Shown one piece after another: positions 32,035-40,488 of a stretch of 64,000 bases of DNA. Source of the stretch: Oscillospiraceae bacterium (GTDB taxonomy: Bacteria; Bacillota; Clostridia; Oscillospirales; Ruminococcaceae); the NCBI GenBank assembly GCA_030533325.1, contig JAUNJJ010000001.1:45411-109410 (forward strand), given 5' to 3'. The translations under genes and the position numbers were made by a program. The notes below the pieces were generated by a model that searched no databases, had not been told where the DNA came from, and was given only the letters and a program-made list of their open reading frames with translations. The first letter of the stretch is position 1. Every line of letters starts with the position of its first letter.

Positions 32035-32073
32035 AAAGCCACCTTGATAAATAAGGTGGCTTTGTGTTATAAT
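32035..32073 (+). promoter_or_regulatory. Overlapping terminator and promoter upstream of the AGCS symporter
   Basis: The hairpin AAAGCCACCTT/AAGGTGGCTTT (32035-32045 with 32053-32063) contains TTGATA (32044-32049) as a -35. Its right arm fills the 18 bp spacer before an extended -10, TGTTATAAT (32068-32073). An equivalent arrangement occurs at 47624-47661. Confidence 0.7.
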
Positions 32074-32133
32074 AGAAAGGATAGTTGTCGTTTTACGAAG
32101 AAAAATAGTATTTAACAGGAGTGATAGGATTCA

Positions 32134-33642
32134 ATGGAAGCTTTTCTGGAGGTTGTTAAGTCTGCGAACGATAAGGTAAACAGTGTTGTCTGGGGATGGC
32201 CGGCACTTATTCTTCTTTGTTTTACCGGTGTTCTTATGACCGTTTTAACAAAGTTTTATCAGGTTTCACATTTTAAGAGGTGGGTAAGCTGTACTATAGG
32301 TGCTATTTTTAAGGACAGGCATATAACAAAGCATACCGATGACAAGTCTATTTCCCAGTTTCAGAGCCTCTGTACTGCGCTGGCGGCTACAGTGGGAACA
32401 GGAAATATTGCCGGTGTTGCTTCGGCTATAGCAACCGGTGGCCCGGGTTCGATATTCTGGATGTGGGTGGTTGCATTTTTCGGGATGATGACAAACTTCT
32501 CCGAAAACGTGCTTGGTATTCTTTACAGAGTAAAGAACAGCAAGGACGAATGGAGCGGAGGAGCGATGTACTACCTTAAGTACGGACTTGGAGGTAAAAA
32601 ATACGGAAAAGTTGCAGGTCCTGTACTCGCGACGCTCTTCTGTGTTTTCTGTCTGCTTGCCTCTTTCGGTATAGGCAACATGACCCAGATAAATACAATC
32701 GCCACAAATATGCGCGATTCATTCAGCATACCTGCATATGTAACCGGTATAGTTCTTATGATAATTGCAGCACTTGTTGTTATAGGCGGAATCAAGCGAA
32801 TTGCTGCGGTAACTGAAAAGATTGTACCTGTTATGGTGCTTGCGTATCTCCTCGGAACAATTGTAATCTGCATTTTACATATCGACCAGTTTGGTGCTGT
32901 GTTTACAGCGATATTCAAGGGTGCTTTCGGAATGAAGGCCGCAGCCGGCGGTATTGTAGGTTCAGGTGTGAAGATGGCTGTTCAGTACGGTATGAAGCGA
33001 GGCGTATTCTCAAACGAAGCCGGCCTTGGTTCATCGGTTATTGTTCATTCAAACTCAAACGTAAAGGAACCGGTTCACCAGGGTATGTGGGGTATCTTTG
33101 AAGTATTTATGGATACAATTGTTGTATGCTCACTTACCGCATTTTCAGTTCTTTCCTCAGGACTTATAAATCTTGAAACAGGAAAGGTTGTTGACGGCAT
33201 TGAAAACACAGGCGGACTTGTAGCACTTGCCTTTGAAAATACATTCGGTTCATTTGGCTCAAAATTCGTAGCCGTTGCCCTTCTTCTGTTTGCATTTTCC
33301 ACCTCACTCGGATGGAGTCATTACGGAAGCAAGGCTATGGAATATCTCTGCGGTGAAAAATCTGTTATCATTTACAAGATTGCCTTTGTTGCAGCCATTT
33401 TCGGCGGCGCTGTTATGGGTGAAAACCTTGCATGGGATCTCTCCGATACATTCAACGGACTTATGATGCTTCCTAACCTTATCGGTGTGCTTGTTCTTTC
33501 ACCTGTTGTTTACAGATGCACAAAGAACTACGTTGACAGACATATGAGAAAAATGAACGTAGCACCGATTCTTTCAATGCATGAAGATATCCAGAAAATG
33601 CAGGCTGAAGCTCTCGCAAGGGGCGAGGGTTCGGACGAATAA
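32134..33642 (+). CDS. Alanine/glycine:cation symporter (AGCS family)
   Basis: Takes up alanine or glycine with Na+ or H+. The 502 aa protein has about 11 transmembrane helices and the family signatures TALAATVGTGNIAGVASAIA (about residues 68-88), GGAMYYL and FSNEAGLGSS (about 291-300). It stands alone with its own promoter and terminator. The substrate is inferred from family membership. Confidence 0.92.
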   Translation: MEAFLEVVKSANDKVNSVVWGWPALILLCFTGVLMTVLTKFYQVSHFKRWVSCTIGAIFKDRHITKHTDDKSISQFQSLCTALAATVGTGNIAGVASAIATGGPGSIFWMWVVAFFGMMTNFSENVLGILYRVKNSKDEWSGGAMYYLKYGLGGKKYGKVAGPVLATLFCVFCLLASFGIGNMTQINTIATNMRDSFSIPAYVTGIVLMIIAALVVIGGIKRIAAVTEKIVPVMVLAYLLGTIVICILHIDQFGAVFTAIFKGAFGMKAAAGGIVGSGVKMAVQYGMKRGVFSNEAGLGSSVIVHSNSNVKEPVHQGMWGIFEVFMDTIVVCSLTAFSVLSSGLINLETGKVVDGIENTGGLVALAFENTFGSFGSKFVAVALLLFAFSTSLGWSHYGSKAMEYLCGEKSVIIYKIAFVAAIFGGAVMGENLAWDLSDTFNGLMMLPNLIGVLVLSPVVYRCTKNYVDRHMRKMNVAPILSMHEDIQKMQAEALARGEGSDE

Positions 33643-33660
33643 AAATATATTTTTATAACC

Positions 33661-33697
33661 AAAAAATCTCCTCGCTGAAATGCGGGAGATTTTTTTA
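33661..33697. terminator. Terminator after the AGCS symporter gene
   Basis: AAAAATCTCC and GGAGATTTTTTT pair around an inner CGC/GCG. T runs occur on both strands, so it also ends the convergent anti-sigma gene. Confidence 0.85.
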
Positions 33698-33709
33698 TCA
33701 TTATGGAGT

Positions 33710-34705
33710 TTAGAAATTTTCAGAGTTTTGGTTAAGAATATCTTCAATCGAATCAATTTTCCAGCCAGGATGTTCATCTGACTTAACCATGGTGATCTTA
33801 GTATATTCAACTGCACCAGGTACGTCATAAGCCTGAATAAATGTAAATGAATTTTCTGATTTTTCTGTAATTTCCGGGGCGATGCCTGTATTCCAGATGT
33901 ACTTGTATCCCCTCGGACTGTATCTGAGATAGAGATTACCGTTCTGTACTGTGAAAAGATCCTTTATATCGCTGTGTGATTCTGCAAATTCTTCAGTGAG
34001 GTATTTGTTTAAGTAATTATCGATATCACTGAGATCTGTGAATCTGCTGTCAGTAATTCTTACATACTGATCAGTGTCATCATAAAAGGAATCTTCCTGA
34101 TCTGTTTCTATCATAATTCCGCCTGCCGGAATGCTGTCTATAAGCTGGTATGCACTGAGTATCTCACTGATATTTTCGAGATAGTAACTGTCTTCATGTT
34201 CCGTTTCAGGAAGGTTCTCCACAATTGCTTCTTCAGTGATTTCAGCCACTGATGTTACAGCAGCATCAGTCAGTGCTGCTTCAGGACTGAGTTCAGTAAT
34301 CTGTTCTACTGATGTAACCGGTTCGGATGATATTTCTGTTACGGGATTATCCGCTGTAACCTGCTCGGTTTCAGCCGGTTCTGATATCTTTGTTACTGAT
34401 ACATCGGGGGTTACTGAAATATTTTCGTTCGGGAGTTTGTTCTTAAGGGTTGTTCCGAAAACAATCATTACGGCTGCGGCACATGCAGCTGCTATAATTT
34501 TAACACTCATCATAGTTCTGTTCCTCCTGTATTCTATTACCTTTACTTCTGTTTCCTTTTGTTCTGTATTTATCTCTGTATTTTCTTTATCTGTATTTTT
34601 GCTTTTAGCGGCTTCATCGGCCATTTTTGCTGCGAGATTTTTAATGAAATCTTCACTGAGCGTTTTGTTATTCATTTCTTTTCGGTATTCATCATTAAAG
34701 CGCAT
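33710..34705 (-). CDS. Membrane anti-sigma factor-like protein with IseA-like extracellular domain
   Basis: A 331 aa protein with a cytosolic N-terminus of about 68 residues (the expected sigma-binding part), one transmembrane helix (about 69-86), a Thr/Ser/Glu/Val-rich stalk (about 95-170) and an extracytoplasmic domain from about 185 to the end. That domain resembles the IseA/YoeB DL-endopeptidase inhibitor fold; this is a tentative call. It overlaps the ECF sigma gene by 11 bp, so it is most likely its regulator. Cell-wall stress sensing is inferred. Confidence 0.75.
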   Translation of the reverse strand: MRFNDEYRKEMNNKTLSEDFIKNLAAKMADEAAKSKNTDKENTEINTEQKETEVKVIEYRRNRTMMSVKIIAAACAAAVMIVFGTTLKNKLPNENISVTPDVSVTKISEPAETEQVTADNPVTEISSEPVTSVEQITELSPEAALTDAAVTSVAEITEEAIVENLPETEHEDSYYLENISEILSAYQLIDSIPAGGIMIETDQEDSFYDDTDQYVRITDSRFTDLSDIDNYLNKYLTEEFAESHSDIKDLFTVQNGNLYLRYSPRGYKYIWNTGIAPEITEKSENSFTFIQAYDVPGAVEYTKITMVKSDEHPGWKIDSIEDILNQNSENF

Positions 34706-35189
34706 AGTCGTACTCTCCTTTCAGAAGCTCCTTCAGAAGCACTCTTCCGCGTGAAAGCTGTGTTTTTACTGCATTTTCTTTCTGTTCAGTAATTCTGCTT
34801 ATTTCCTTTATGCTGTATCCCTCGTAGTAAAACAGATGAATAACATCCTTGTATTTTACCGGGAGGCTCATCACAGCCTGATAAAGTTCACTTTCACCGG
34901 TGGTGAATTCTTCTGCCGGCAGACATTCGTCGTTAAGCTCTGTGGTTTTTCGGTTCCACGCTGAACGCTTAAGATCAGTACACATATTTATCGCCACTCT
35001 TATCAGCCAGGCTTTTATGTGCTCATCTGACTGAAACTGCGATGCATTCCGTGCAAACTTAAGGAATACCTCCTGTACAACGTCCTGTGCGTCCATTTCA
35101 TTCTGCGTATGTACAAGTGCAATCCGGTAAATGCTGTCACCGTATTTTCGTAGAATTTTTTCAAATTCAGCCTGACTGTTATCATACAT
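34695..35189 (-). CDS. ECF-type RNA polymerase sigma factor
   Basis: A 164 aa sigma-70 family protein with region 2 (AQDVVQEVFLKFARN, about residues 34-48; IKAWLIRVAINMCTD, about 58-72) and region 4 HTH (YKDVIHLFYYEGYSIKEISRI). The spacer between regions 2 and 4 is short and region 3 is absent, as in ECF sigmas. RBS AGGAGGA. Its own promoter region contains an ECF-like TGTAACC-16-CGTTTT pair, so autoregulation is likely. The anti-sigma-like gene overlaps its end. Confidence 0.93.
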   Translation of the reverse strand: MYDNSQAEFEKILRKYGDSIYRIALVHTQNEMDAQDVVQEVFLKFARNASQFQSDEHIKAWLIRVAINMCTDLKRSAWNRKTTELNDECLPAEEFTTGESELYQAVMSLPVKYKDVIHLFYYEGYSIKEISRITEQKENAVKTQLSRGRVLLKELLKGEYDYAL

Positions 35190-35220
35190 GACGGTTCGTC
35201 CTCCTGTTTTTATTTTTCTC

Positions 35221-35300
35221 TGTAAGGCCCTTACATCAATAAAACGGTTTAAATACCGAAAAGGTTACAGAAAACAAAAAATTTTTTCGGTTCACTGTAA
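35221..35300 (-). promoter_or_regulatory. ECF-like promoter, palindrome and hairpin upstream of the sigma gene
   Basis: On the minus strand TGTAACC (35269-35263), 16 bp and CGTTTT (35246-35241) resemble an ECF-dependent promoter. Downstream, TGTAAGGCCCTTACA (35221-35235) is a 15 bp palindrome. Upstream, TTACAG...CTGTAA with internal AAAAAATTTTTT (about 35265-35292) forms a hairpin resembling the dispersed repeats. Confidence 0.5.
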
Positions 35301-35424
35301 TTGTCATAAAAATGTTCAGACAGATGGCTTTACTGCAGGAAAATCACTATCGGTAAATTATGCAGTAAAAAATCCCTTTCATAAACTGAGAAATGTGAGT
35401 GATGTTAAAAATTTTTCACACCCC

Positions 35425-35453
35425 TTGTCAAATCCCTTCTTATAGAGTATAAT
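35425..35453 (+). promoter_or_regulatory. Promoter of the T-box-cysS transcript
   Basis: TTGTCA (35425-35430), 17 bp and TATAAT (35448-35453), with a start near 35460 and a leader of about 330 nt. Confidence 0.8.
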
Positions 35454-35464
35454 ATATAGTAAGC

Positions 35465-35745
35465 GTCAAATAAATCTGTCGTTTATTATGGCTGCAAAAT
35501 CAATATTTTTAAAGGCGTAACAGCAGGAGTAACTATATTTCCGGATTTTCAGAGAGTATCGGGTGCTGGGATCGGTACATTCCGGGTATGTGTGAAGTGC
35601 GGCTGCCAGCCGGGACAGGGAAAAGTTCAGTATCTGTCTCCGTATTACCTGCGTTAAAGGAATTTTTAAGTTATAAAACGGGAGTGGAACCGCGGAATAC
35701 CGCCTCCTGCAGTGGGTCATGGTACTGCTGCAGGAGGTTTTTTGT
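35465..35745 (+). ncRNA. T-box riboswitch controlling cysS
   Basis: The leader has the T-box signature GGAGTGGAACCGCGG (35681-35695). It also has Stem I elements AGAGAG and GGGTGCTGGGA (about 35558-35575) and a candidate specifier TGC (Cys) at 35598-35600 in a GTGTGAAGTGC context. The terminator is CCTCCTGCAG/CTGCAGGAGG (35703-35712 with 35728-35737) plus six T. Uncharged tRNA-Cys should favour the antiterminator and switch on cysS. The specifier agrees with the downstream gene. Confidence 0.93.
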
Positions 35746-35790
35746 TTATTCGTATAATGTAAGAGTTTATTAATATTCTGGAGGGCTTAT

Positions 35791-37185
35791 ATGTTAATCT
35801 ACAATACTATGACAAGAAAAAAGGAAGAATTCAAACCGATAAATGACGGGGTTGTAAATATCTACGCCTGCGGGCCAACGGTTTACAACTATATCCACAT
35901 CGGAAATGCAAGACCAATCTGCTCATTTGACGTTCTCAGAAGATATCTTAAGTACAGAGGATATCAGGTAAAGTATGTTCAGAATTTTACTGACGTTGAT
36001 GACAAGATTATCAGAAAGGCTAATGAAGAGGGTGTTGATTCCCTTGCTGTTTCTGAAAAATATATTGCCGAATACAAAAAGGATGCTCACGGACTTAATG
36101 TTATGGATGCCGATATTCACCCTAAGGTTACAGAGAGCATGGATATTATCATTGATATAGTAAAGACACTTGTTGACAAGGGATATGCATATGAATCAAA
36201 CGGAGATGTTTATTTCCGTACAGGAAAGTTTGAAGAATACGGCAAGCTTTCAAAGATGCCGATTGATGAACTCAAGGCGGGTGCGCGTATAGATGTAAAT
36301 GACCAGAAGGAAGATGCACTTGACTTTGCTGTATGGAAGGCTGCGAAGCTGGGCGAACCTTTCTGGGAATCACCATGGGGCAAGGGAAGACCAGGCTGGC
36401 ATATCGAATGCTCTGCAATGTCAAGACATCACATAGGAAATACACTTGATATCCACTGCGGCGGTCAGGACCTCATTTTCCCGCATCATGAAAATGAAAT
36501 CGCTCAGAGTGAGGCTGCAACAGGATGCCCGCTTGCAAATTACTGGGTTCACAACGGGTATATCAACGTTGACAACCAGAAGATGTCCAAGTCACTTGGC
36601 AACTTCTTTACAGTAAGAGAGGTTGCAGAGAAGTACGGTTATGAAGTTATAAGATACATGATGATTCAGGCACACTACAGAAGCCCTATTAACTACTGCG
36701 TTGAACTCCTTGACTCATGCAAGGCATCACTTGACAGACTTTACAACTGCCGTGAAACCCTTGACAGAGCGGCTGAGATTGCAAAGAGCGGTGAGGTGAG
36801 TGCTGAGGCGGCAGAACTTTTCGAAAAGAGAAGACAGCAGTTTATTGACGCTATGGACGATGACCTTAACACAGCAGACGGTATTACAGCAGTTTTTGAA
36901 CTTGTAAGAGACCTTAACACCATGTCAGCTGACAGCAGTACTTCAAAGGAACAGCTTATGGCAGGTGCGGCACTGTTTGATGAGCTTACAGGTGTTCTCG
37001 GTATAGTTTACAACAGAAACCGCGGAGAAGAAATCCCGGCTGAAATTCTTGAACTTGCAGAGCAGAGAAAGGCTGCGAGAAAGGAAAAGAATTTTGCACT
37101 TGCTGATGAACTCAGAGACAGAATTTCTTCTATGGGATACGTTATTGAGGAAACAAGACAGGGTACAAAGATAAGTAAAAAATAA
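35791..37185 (+). CDS. cysS: Cysteinyl-tRNA synthetase
   Basis: Charges tRNA-Cys. The 464 aa class I enzyme has PTVYNYIHIGNARP with the HIGH-type motif (residues 29-42), zinc-binding cysteine and histidines (CGPTVY, WHIECSAMS and HHENEIAQSE) and KMSKSLGN (about 265-272). RBS TGGAGGG. It is controlled by the T-box upstream, and a cyclophilin gene follows 18 bp later. Confidence 0.97.
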   Translation: MLIYNTMTRKKEEFKPINDGVVNIYACGPTVYNYIHIGNARPICSFDVLRRYLKYRGYQVKYVQNFTDVDDKIIRKANEEGVDSLAVSEKYIAEYKKDAHGLNVMDADIHPKVTESMDIIIDIVKTLVDKGYAYESNGDVYFRTGKFEEYGKLSKMPIDELKAGARIDVNDQKEDALDFAVWKAAKLGEPFWESPWGKGRPGWHIECSAMSRHHIGNTLDIHCGGQDLIFPHHENEIAQSEAATGCPLANYWVHNGYINVDNQKMSKSLGNFFTVREVAEKYGYEVIRYMMIQAHYRSPINYCVELLDSCKASLDRLYNCRETLDRAAEIAKSGEVSAEAAELFEKRRQQFIDAMDDDLNTADGITAVFELVRDLNTMSADSSTSKEQLMAGAALFDELTGVLGIVYNRNRGEEIPAEILELAEQRKAARKEKNFALADELRDRISSMGYVIEETRQGTKISKK

Positions 37186-37203
37186 TCCGGAAGAGATGAT
37201 AGT

Positions 37204-37998
37204 ATGCAGAATAACGGTAAAATAAAAAAACTGGTAAACTTTTTGTTTGCTGCAATGGCAGTTCTTACGGTGGCTATGATAGTTGCAAGTATAGTAAATG
37301 CCTCAAAGAGAAAGCAGGCTTTCAACATTCCCGAAGATATCGAACTTGTTCAGCTTGAAACCCTCAGCGGAAATATTGCTGATGACGCAATGATAACAGT
37401 TATATCAACAGATTACGGCGATATGGCTGCTGAACTCTATCCGCAGTTTGCACCTGAAACGGTTGAAAACTACAAATCACTTTCGGAATCAGGATATTAT
37501 GACGGAACTTTTATCTATGAAGTTGAAAAAGGAATACACCTTGGCGGCGGATGCGTTTACAATGACGGCTCACTTCCTGATGGTTACGATAAAAGCATTG
37601 AAACTGTCGGACCGGAAATCAGTAAGAATCTCTGGCCTGTAAAGGGAGCGATAATGTCCTGCGGTCTTACGCACACCACATTATGGCGCGGTCAGGAAAC
37701 CTACAGCGGCAGCCGGTTTCTTATATCAGGAAGTATAGAGTTTACAGATGAAATAAAAACTCAGATGCTTGATATGCAGGGGAACACAAAGGTTGCAGAT
37801 ATGTTTATAGAGTACGGCGGTACGCCTAATGTTTCACAGCAGATAACCGTTTTTGCTCAGATTTTTGACGGCTGGGATGTTCTTGATGCTGTTCTTGATG
37901 TTCAGACTGAAGAATCAACCTTAAAACCTGTTCAGGATATAGAGATTACAGGTATAAGGGTATGCACATATAAGGAGTATATGGAAAGCAAAGGTTAA
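37204..37998 (+). CDS. Membrane-anchored cyclophilin-type peptidyl-prolyl isomerase
   Basis: A 264 aa protein with one N-terminal transmembrane anchor (residues 10-32) and a cyclophilin-like domain (about 62-250): TDYGDMAAELYPQFAPETVENYKSL at the start, with a diverged core (YEVEKGIHLGGG where FHRVI..FMIQGG is usual). The canonical catalytic Arg in FHR is absent, so isomerase activity is doubtful. Probably extracytoplasmic folding factor or binding protein. It could be cotranscribed with cysS. Confidence 0.8.
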   Translation: MQNNGKIKKLVNFLFAAMAVLTVAMIVASIVNASKRKQAFNIPEDIELVQLETLSGNIADDAMITVISTDYGDMAAELYPQFAPETVENYKSLSESGYYDGTFIYEVEKGIHLGGGCVYNDGSLPDGYDKSIETVGPEISKNLWPVKGAIMSCGLTHTTLWRGQETYSGSRFLISGSIEFTDEIKTQMLDMQGNTKVADMFIEYGGTPNVSQQITVFAQIFDGWDVLDAVLDVQTEESTLKPVQDIEITGIRVCTYKEYMESKG

Positions 37999-38043
37999 TG
38001 TCTTACATCATGATATAAATTTATGATAATTACTTTGTACTTT

Positions 38044-38077
38044 TGCAGGGCTTTGCGGTCGCCCTGCACCTTCGCAC
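38044..38077. repeat. Dispersed repeat GCAGGGCTTTGCGG, copy 1
   Basis: TGCAGGGCTTTGCGGTCG followed by CCCTGCACCTTCGC. The GCAGGGC/GCCCTGC arms form a hairpin. Related copies lie at 45194-45214 (opposite strand) and 62867-62919. Confidence 0.65.
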
Positions 38078-38147
38078 ACATATTTTCTGTTGTTTGGAGT
38101 TATGGAGTAACCAGCAAAGAAAAAACTGAGCGGGATGAAAAATAAAC

Positions 38148-38176
38148 TTTACAAAAATGCAAAATTGTAGTATAAT
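38148..38176 (+). promoter_or_regulatory. Promoter of the cyclophilin lipoprotein gene
   Basis: TTTACA (38148-38153), 17 bp and TATAAT (38171-38176). The leader is about 90 nt. Confidence 0.72.
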
Positions 38177-38271
38177 TAAAGTTGCATACTGGGTTAATAG
38201 ATATTTTCGCCTTATCCGATGATTTATCAGCAGATTTGATACCGGTATGTTTTATGAACAGGAGTATAAAA

Positions 38272-39045
38272 ATGATATTAAAAAAGATTTTGAAAAGGAC
38301 AGCACTCTGTATTATCTGTGCAGCACTTGGTCTTGCTGCATTGACCGGATGCGGACAGAAAGAACCGGGTGCAACTATGTACAAGGGCAGCTCAAATGCC
38401 AACACATATGATATGATTGGAAAAAACAAATCCGGTTTTACGGATATGGCTAACTATACTCTTCCGGCTGAAGGAGAAGAGATAGTAGCTATGACTATAA
38501 AAGATAAAGGAACAGTAAAGATTAAGCTCTTCCCTGATCTGCTTCCGAAAGCCTGCGCAAATTTTGTCGGACTTGCAACTCAGGGCTACTATGACGGGCT
38601 TAGTTTCCACAGAGTAATCGCTGACTTTATGATTCAGGGCGGTGACCCTGAGGGAACAGGAAGAGGCGGAACAAGTGTATGGGGTCAGGCATTTGACGGC
38701 GGAGCAAGTGAGTACCTTTACCATGTAAAGGGTGCTCTTGCGTATGCAAACAGTGGCTCGACCAGCACAGACGGAAGTCAGTTCTATATTGTTGTAGGAC
38801 AGGAATTCACACCGGAACTTTTTGAAAAATACAAAAGTCAGAACTTCAGTTATACAGAAACAGCAGTGAATGCTTATCTTGAAGAGGGCGGCGCACCGTG
38901 GCTTGACGGCGGCTATACAGTGTTCGGACAGGTTTTTGAAGGAATAGAGATTGTAGAGGACGTATGCAACAATACAGATGTTGATTCCTCAGACAAACCA
39001 GTAGAGGATGTTATAATAGAAAAGATCGAAATCGTAGAATACTAA
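38272..39045 (+). CDS. Cyclophilin-type peptidyl-prolyl isomerase lipoprotein
   Basis: A 257 aa exported lipoprotein (lipobox ALTGC, Cys25). The cyclophilin domain spans about 65-255, with intact catalytic blocks FHRVIADFMIQGGDPEGTG (about 117-135) and GSQFYIV (about 169-175). It should catalyse cis-trans proline isomerisation outside the membrane. ATG 38272 follows CAGGAG; a longer in-frame start upstream would hide the signal peptide. It is a second, canonical cyclophilin beside the diverged one at 37204. Confidence 0.92.
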   Translation: MILKKILKRTALCIICAALGLAALTGCGQKEPGATMYKGSSNANTYDMIGKNKSGFTDMANYTLPAEGEEIVAMTIKDKGTVKIKLFPDLLPKACANFVGLATQGYYDGLSFHRVIADFMIQGGDPEGTGRGGTSVWGQAFDGGASEYLYHVKGALAYANSGSTSTDGSQFYIVVGQEFTPELFEKYKSQNFSYTETAVNAYLEEGGAPWLDGGYTVFGQVFEGIEIVEDVCNNTDVDSSDKPVEDVIIEKIEIVEY

Positions 39046-39057
39046 TACCTGCAGTGA

Positions 39058-39082
39058 GGATGCGGAGCGGTGCTCCGCATCC
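39058..39082. terminator. Stable hairpin downstream of the cyclophilin gene
   Basis: GGATGCGGAGC and GCTCCGCATCC pair perfectly around GGT. No T run follows, so it may stabilise the mRNA end and not act as a terminator. Confidence 0.5.
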
Positions 39083-39198
39083 GATTAACTGGTTTTACCA
39101 AAATCTCAGTACCTCAATGCGGTTAATGATATTTTGTTAAGATCAGTTAATAATAAAACAGGAGTGTAATAAGAGTTGACGTTTAAGGGGAGAAAATT

Positions 39199-40488
39199 TT
39201 GGATAAATTCGTAATAAAAGGTGGAAACAGACTTGAAGGGAATATATATGTTAGTGGTGCAAAAAATGCAGCAGTAGCAATAATTCCTGCTGTTATTCTT
39301 TCCGACGGTCCGTGTGTGCTTGAAAATGTTCCTAAGATCAGTGATGTTTCAATAGGACTTAAGATACTTGCCGAGATGGGTGCTGAAGTCGAAATGATTG
39401 ATGACACAACATTTCGCATTGATGCTGCCAATCTTGTAAATTCTGAAGTGCCGTATGAGATGGCACGAAAGATGAGAGCTTCATACTATTTTCTCGGGGC
39501 ATGCCTTGGAAAATTTGGCAAGGCTATGGTTTCCATGCCGGGCGGATGTCCTCTTGGTGACAGACCTATAGATATGCACCTTAAGGCTTTTGAAGTGCTT
39601 GGCGCTGAAAATGATATTATCAACGGAGTTGTAAACGTTGAAAGCAGACACCTTTACGGAGGACATATTTACTTTGACAAAGTGTCCGTTGGTGCAACGA
39701 TGAACGCGATACTTGCATCGGTAAAAGCTGATGGACTCACAATAATCGAAAATGCAGCAAGAGAGCCTCACATAGTTGACCTTGCCAACTTCCTTAATTC
39801 AATGGGTGCAGATATTATGGGTGCAGGTACTGATGTTATTAAGGTAAGAGGTGTAAAACATCTCCGGGGCACAACATACTCCATAGTTCCGGATCAGATT
39901 GAAGCGGGAACATATATGATTGCAGCAGCTGCAACACACGGAGATGTTATGATACGCAATGTTATTCCGAAGCATCTCGAATCCATAACAGCCAAGCTTA
40001 TAAAGATAGGTGTAAACGTAGAAGAATACGATGATGCTGTAAGGGTATGGACAACACGTCCCCTTGTTAAGACAAACGTAAAGACAAGTCCTCATCCGGG
40101 ATTTCCTACAGATATGCAGCCGCAGATAGCAACTCTCCTCACACTTGTTGACGGTCCGAGTCTGGTTACTGAAACTATCTGGGACAGCAGATTTGCATAT
40201 GTTGAGGAACTTCGCAGGATGGGTGCCAACATTACAATTGACGGTAAGGTGGCAATTATTGAAGGAACCGGAAAACTTAACGGCGCTCCTGTGAAGGCCT
40301 GTGACCTCAGAGCAGGTGCAGCACTTATCATAGCCGGACTTGCAGCTGACGGAATAACTGAGATAGAAGATATTCATCATATTGAACGCGGTTATCAGGA
40401 TATGGACGGAAAACTCAGAGGAATCGGTGCGGATATCGAGAAGAGATATTTTCCGGGCGAATCAAGCATAAAAACCTGCGGAGCATAA
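39199..40488 (+). CDS. murA: UDP-N-acetylglucosamine 1-carboxyvinyltransferase
   Basis: First committed step of peptidoglycan synthesis: transfers enolpyruvate from PEP to UDP-GlcNAc. The 429 aa protein has KNAA near residue 21 and the catalytic cysteine loop PGGCPLGDRPID (Cys about 117), so it should be fosfomycin-sensitive. The start is TTG 39199 after AAGGGGAG. The stop overlaps the next gene's ATG (TAATG). Confidence 0.96.
   Translation: MDKFVIKGGNRLEGNIYVSGAKNAAVAIIPAVILSDGPCVLENVPKISDVSIGLKILAEMGAEVEMIDDTTFRIDAANLVNSEVPYEMARKMRASYYFLGACLGKFGKAMVSMPGGCPLGDRPIDMHLKAFEVLGAENDIINGVVNVESRHLYGGHIYFDKVSVGATMNAILASVKADGLTIIENAAREPHIVDLANFLNSMGADIMGAGTDVIKVRGVKHLRGTTYSIVPDQIEAGTYMIAAAATHGDVMIRNVIPKHLESITAKLIKIGVNVEEYDDAVRVWTTRPLVKTNVKTSPHPGFPTDMQPQIATLLTLVDGPSLVTETIWDSRFAYVEELRRMGANITIDGKVAIIEGTGKLNGAPVKACDLRAGAALIIAGLAADGITEIEDIHHIERGYQDMDGKLRGIGADIEKRYFPGESSIKTCGA

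Noticed and set aside
35466..35773. Short frames inside the cysS leader
   Set aside because: The stretch is fully explained by the T-box structure; the frames lack ribosome binding sites.
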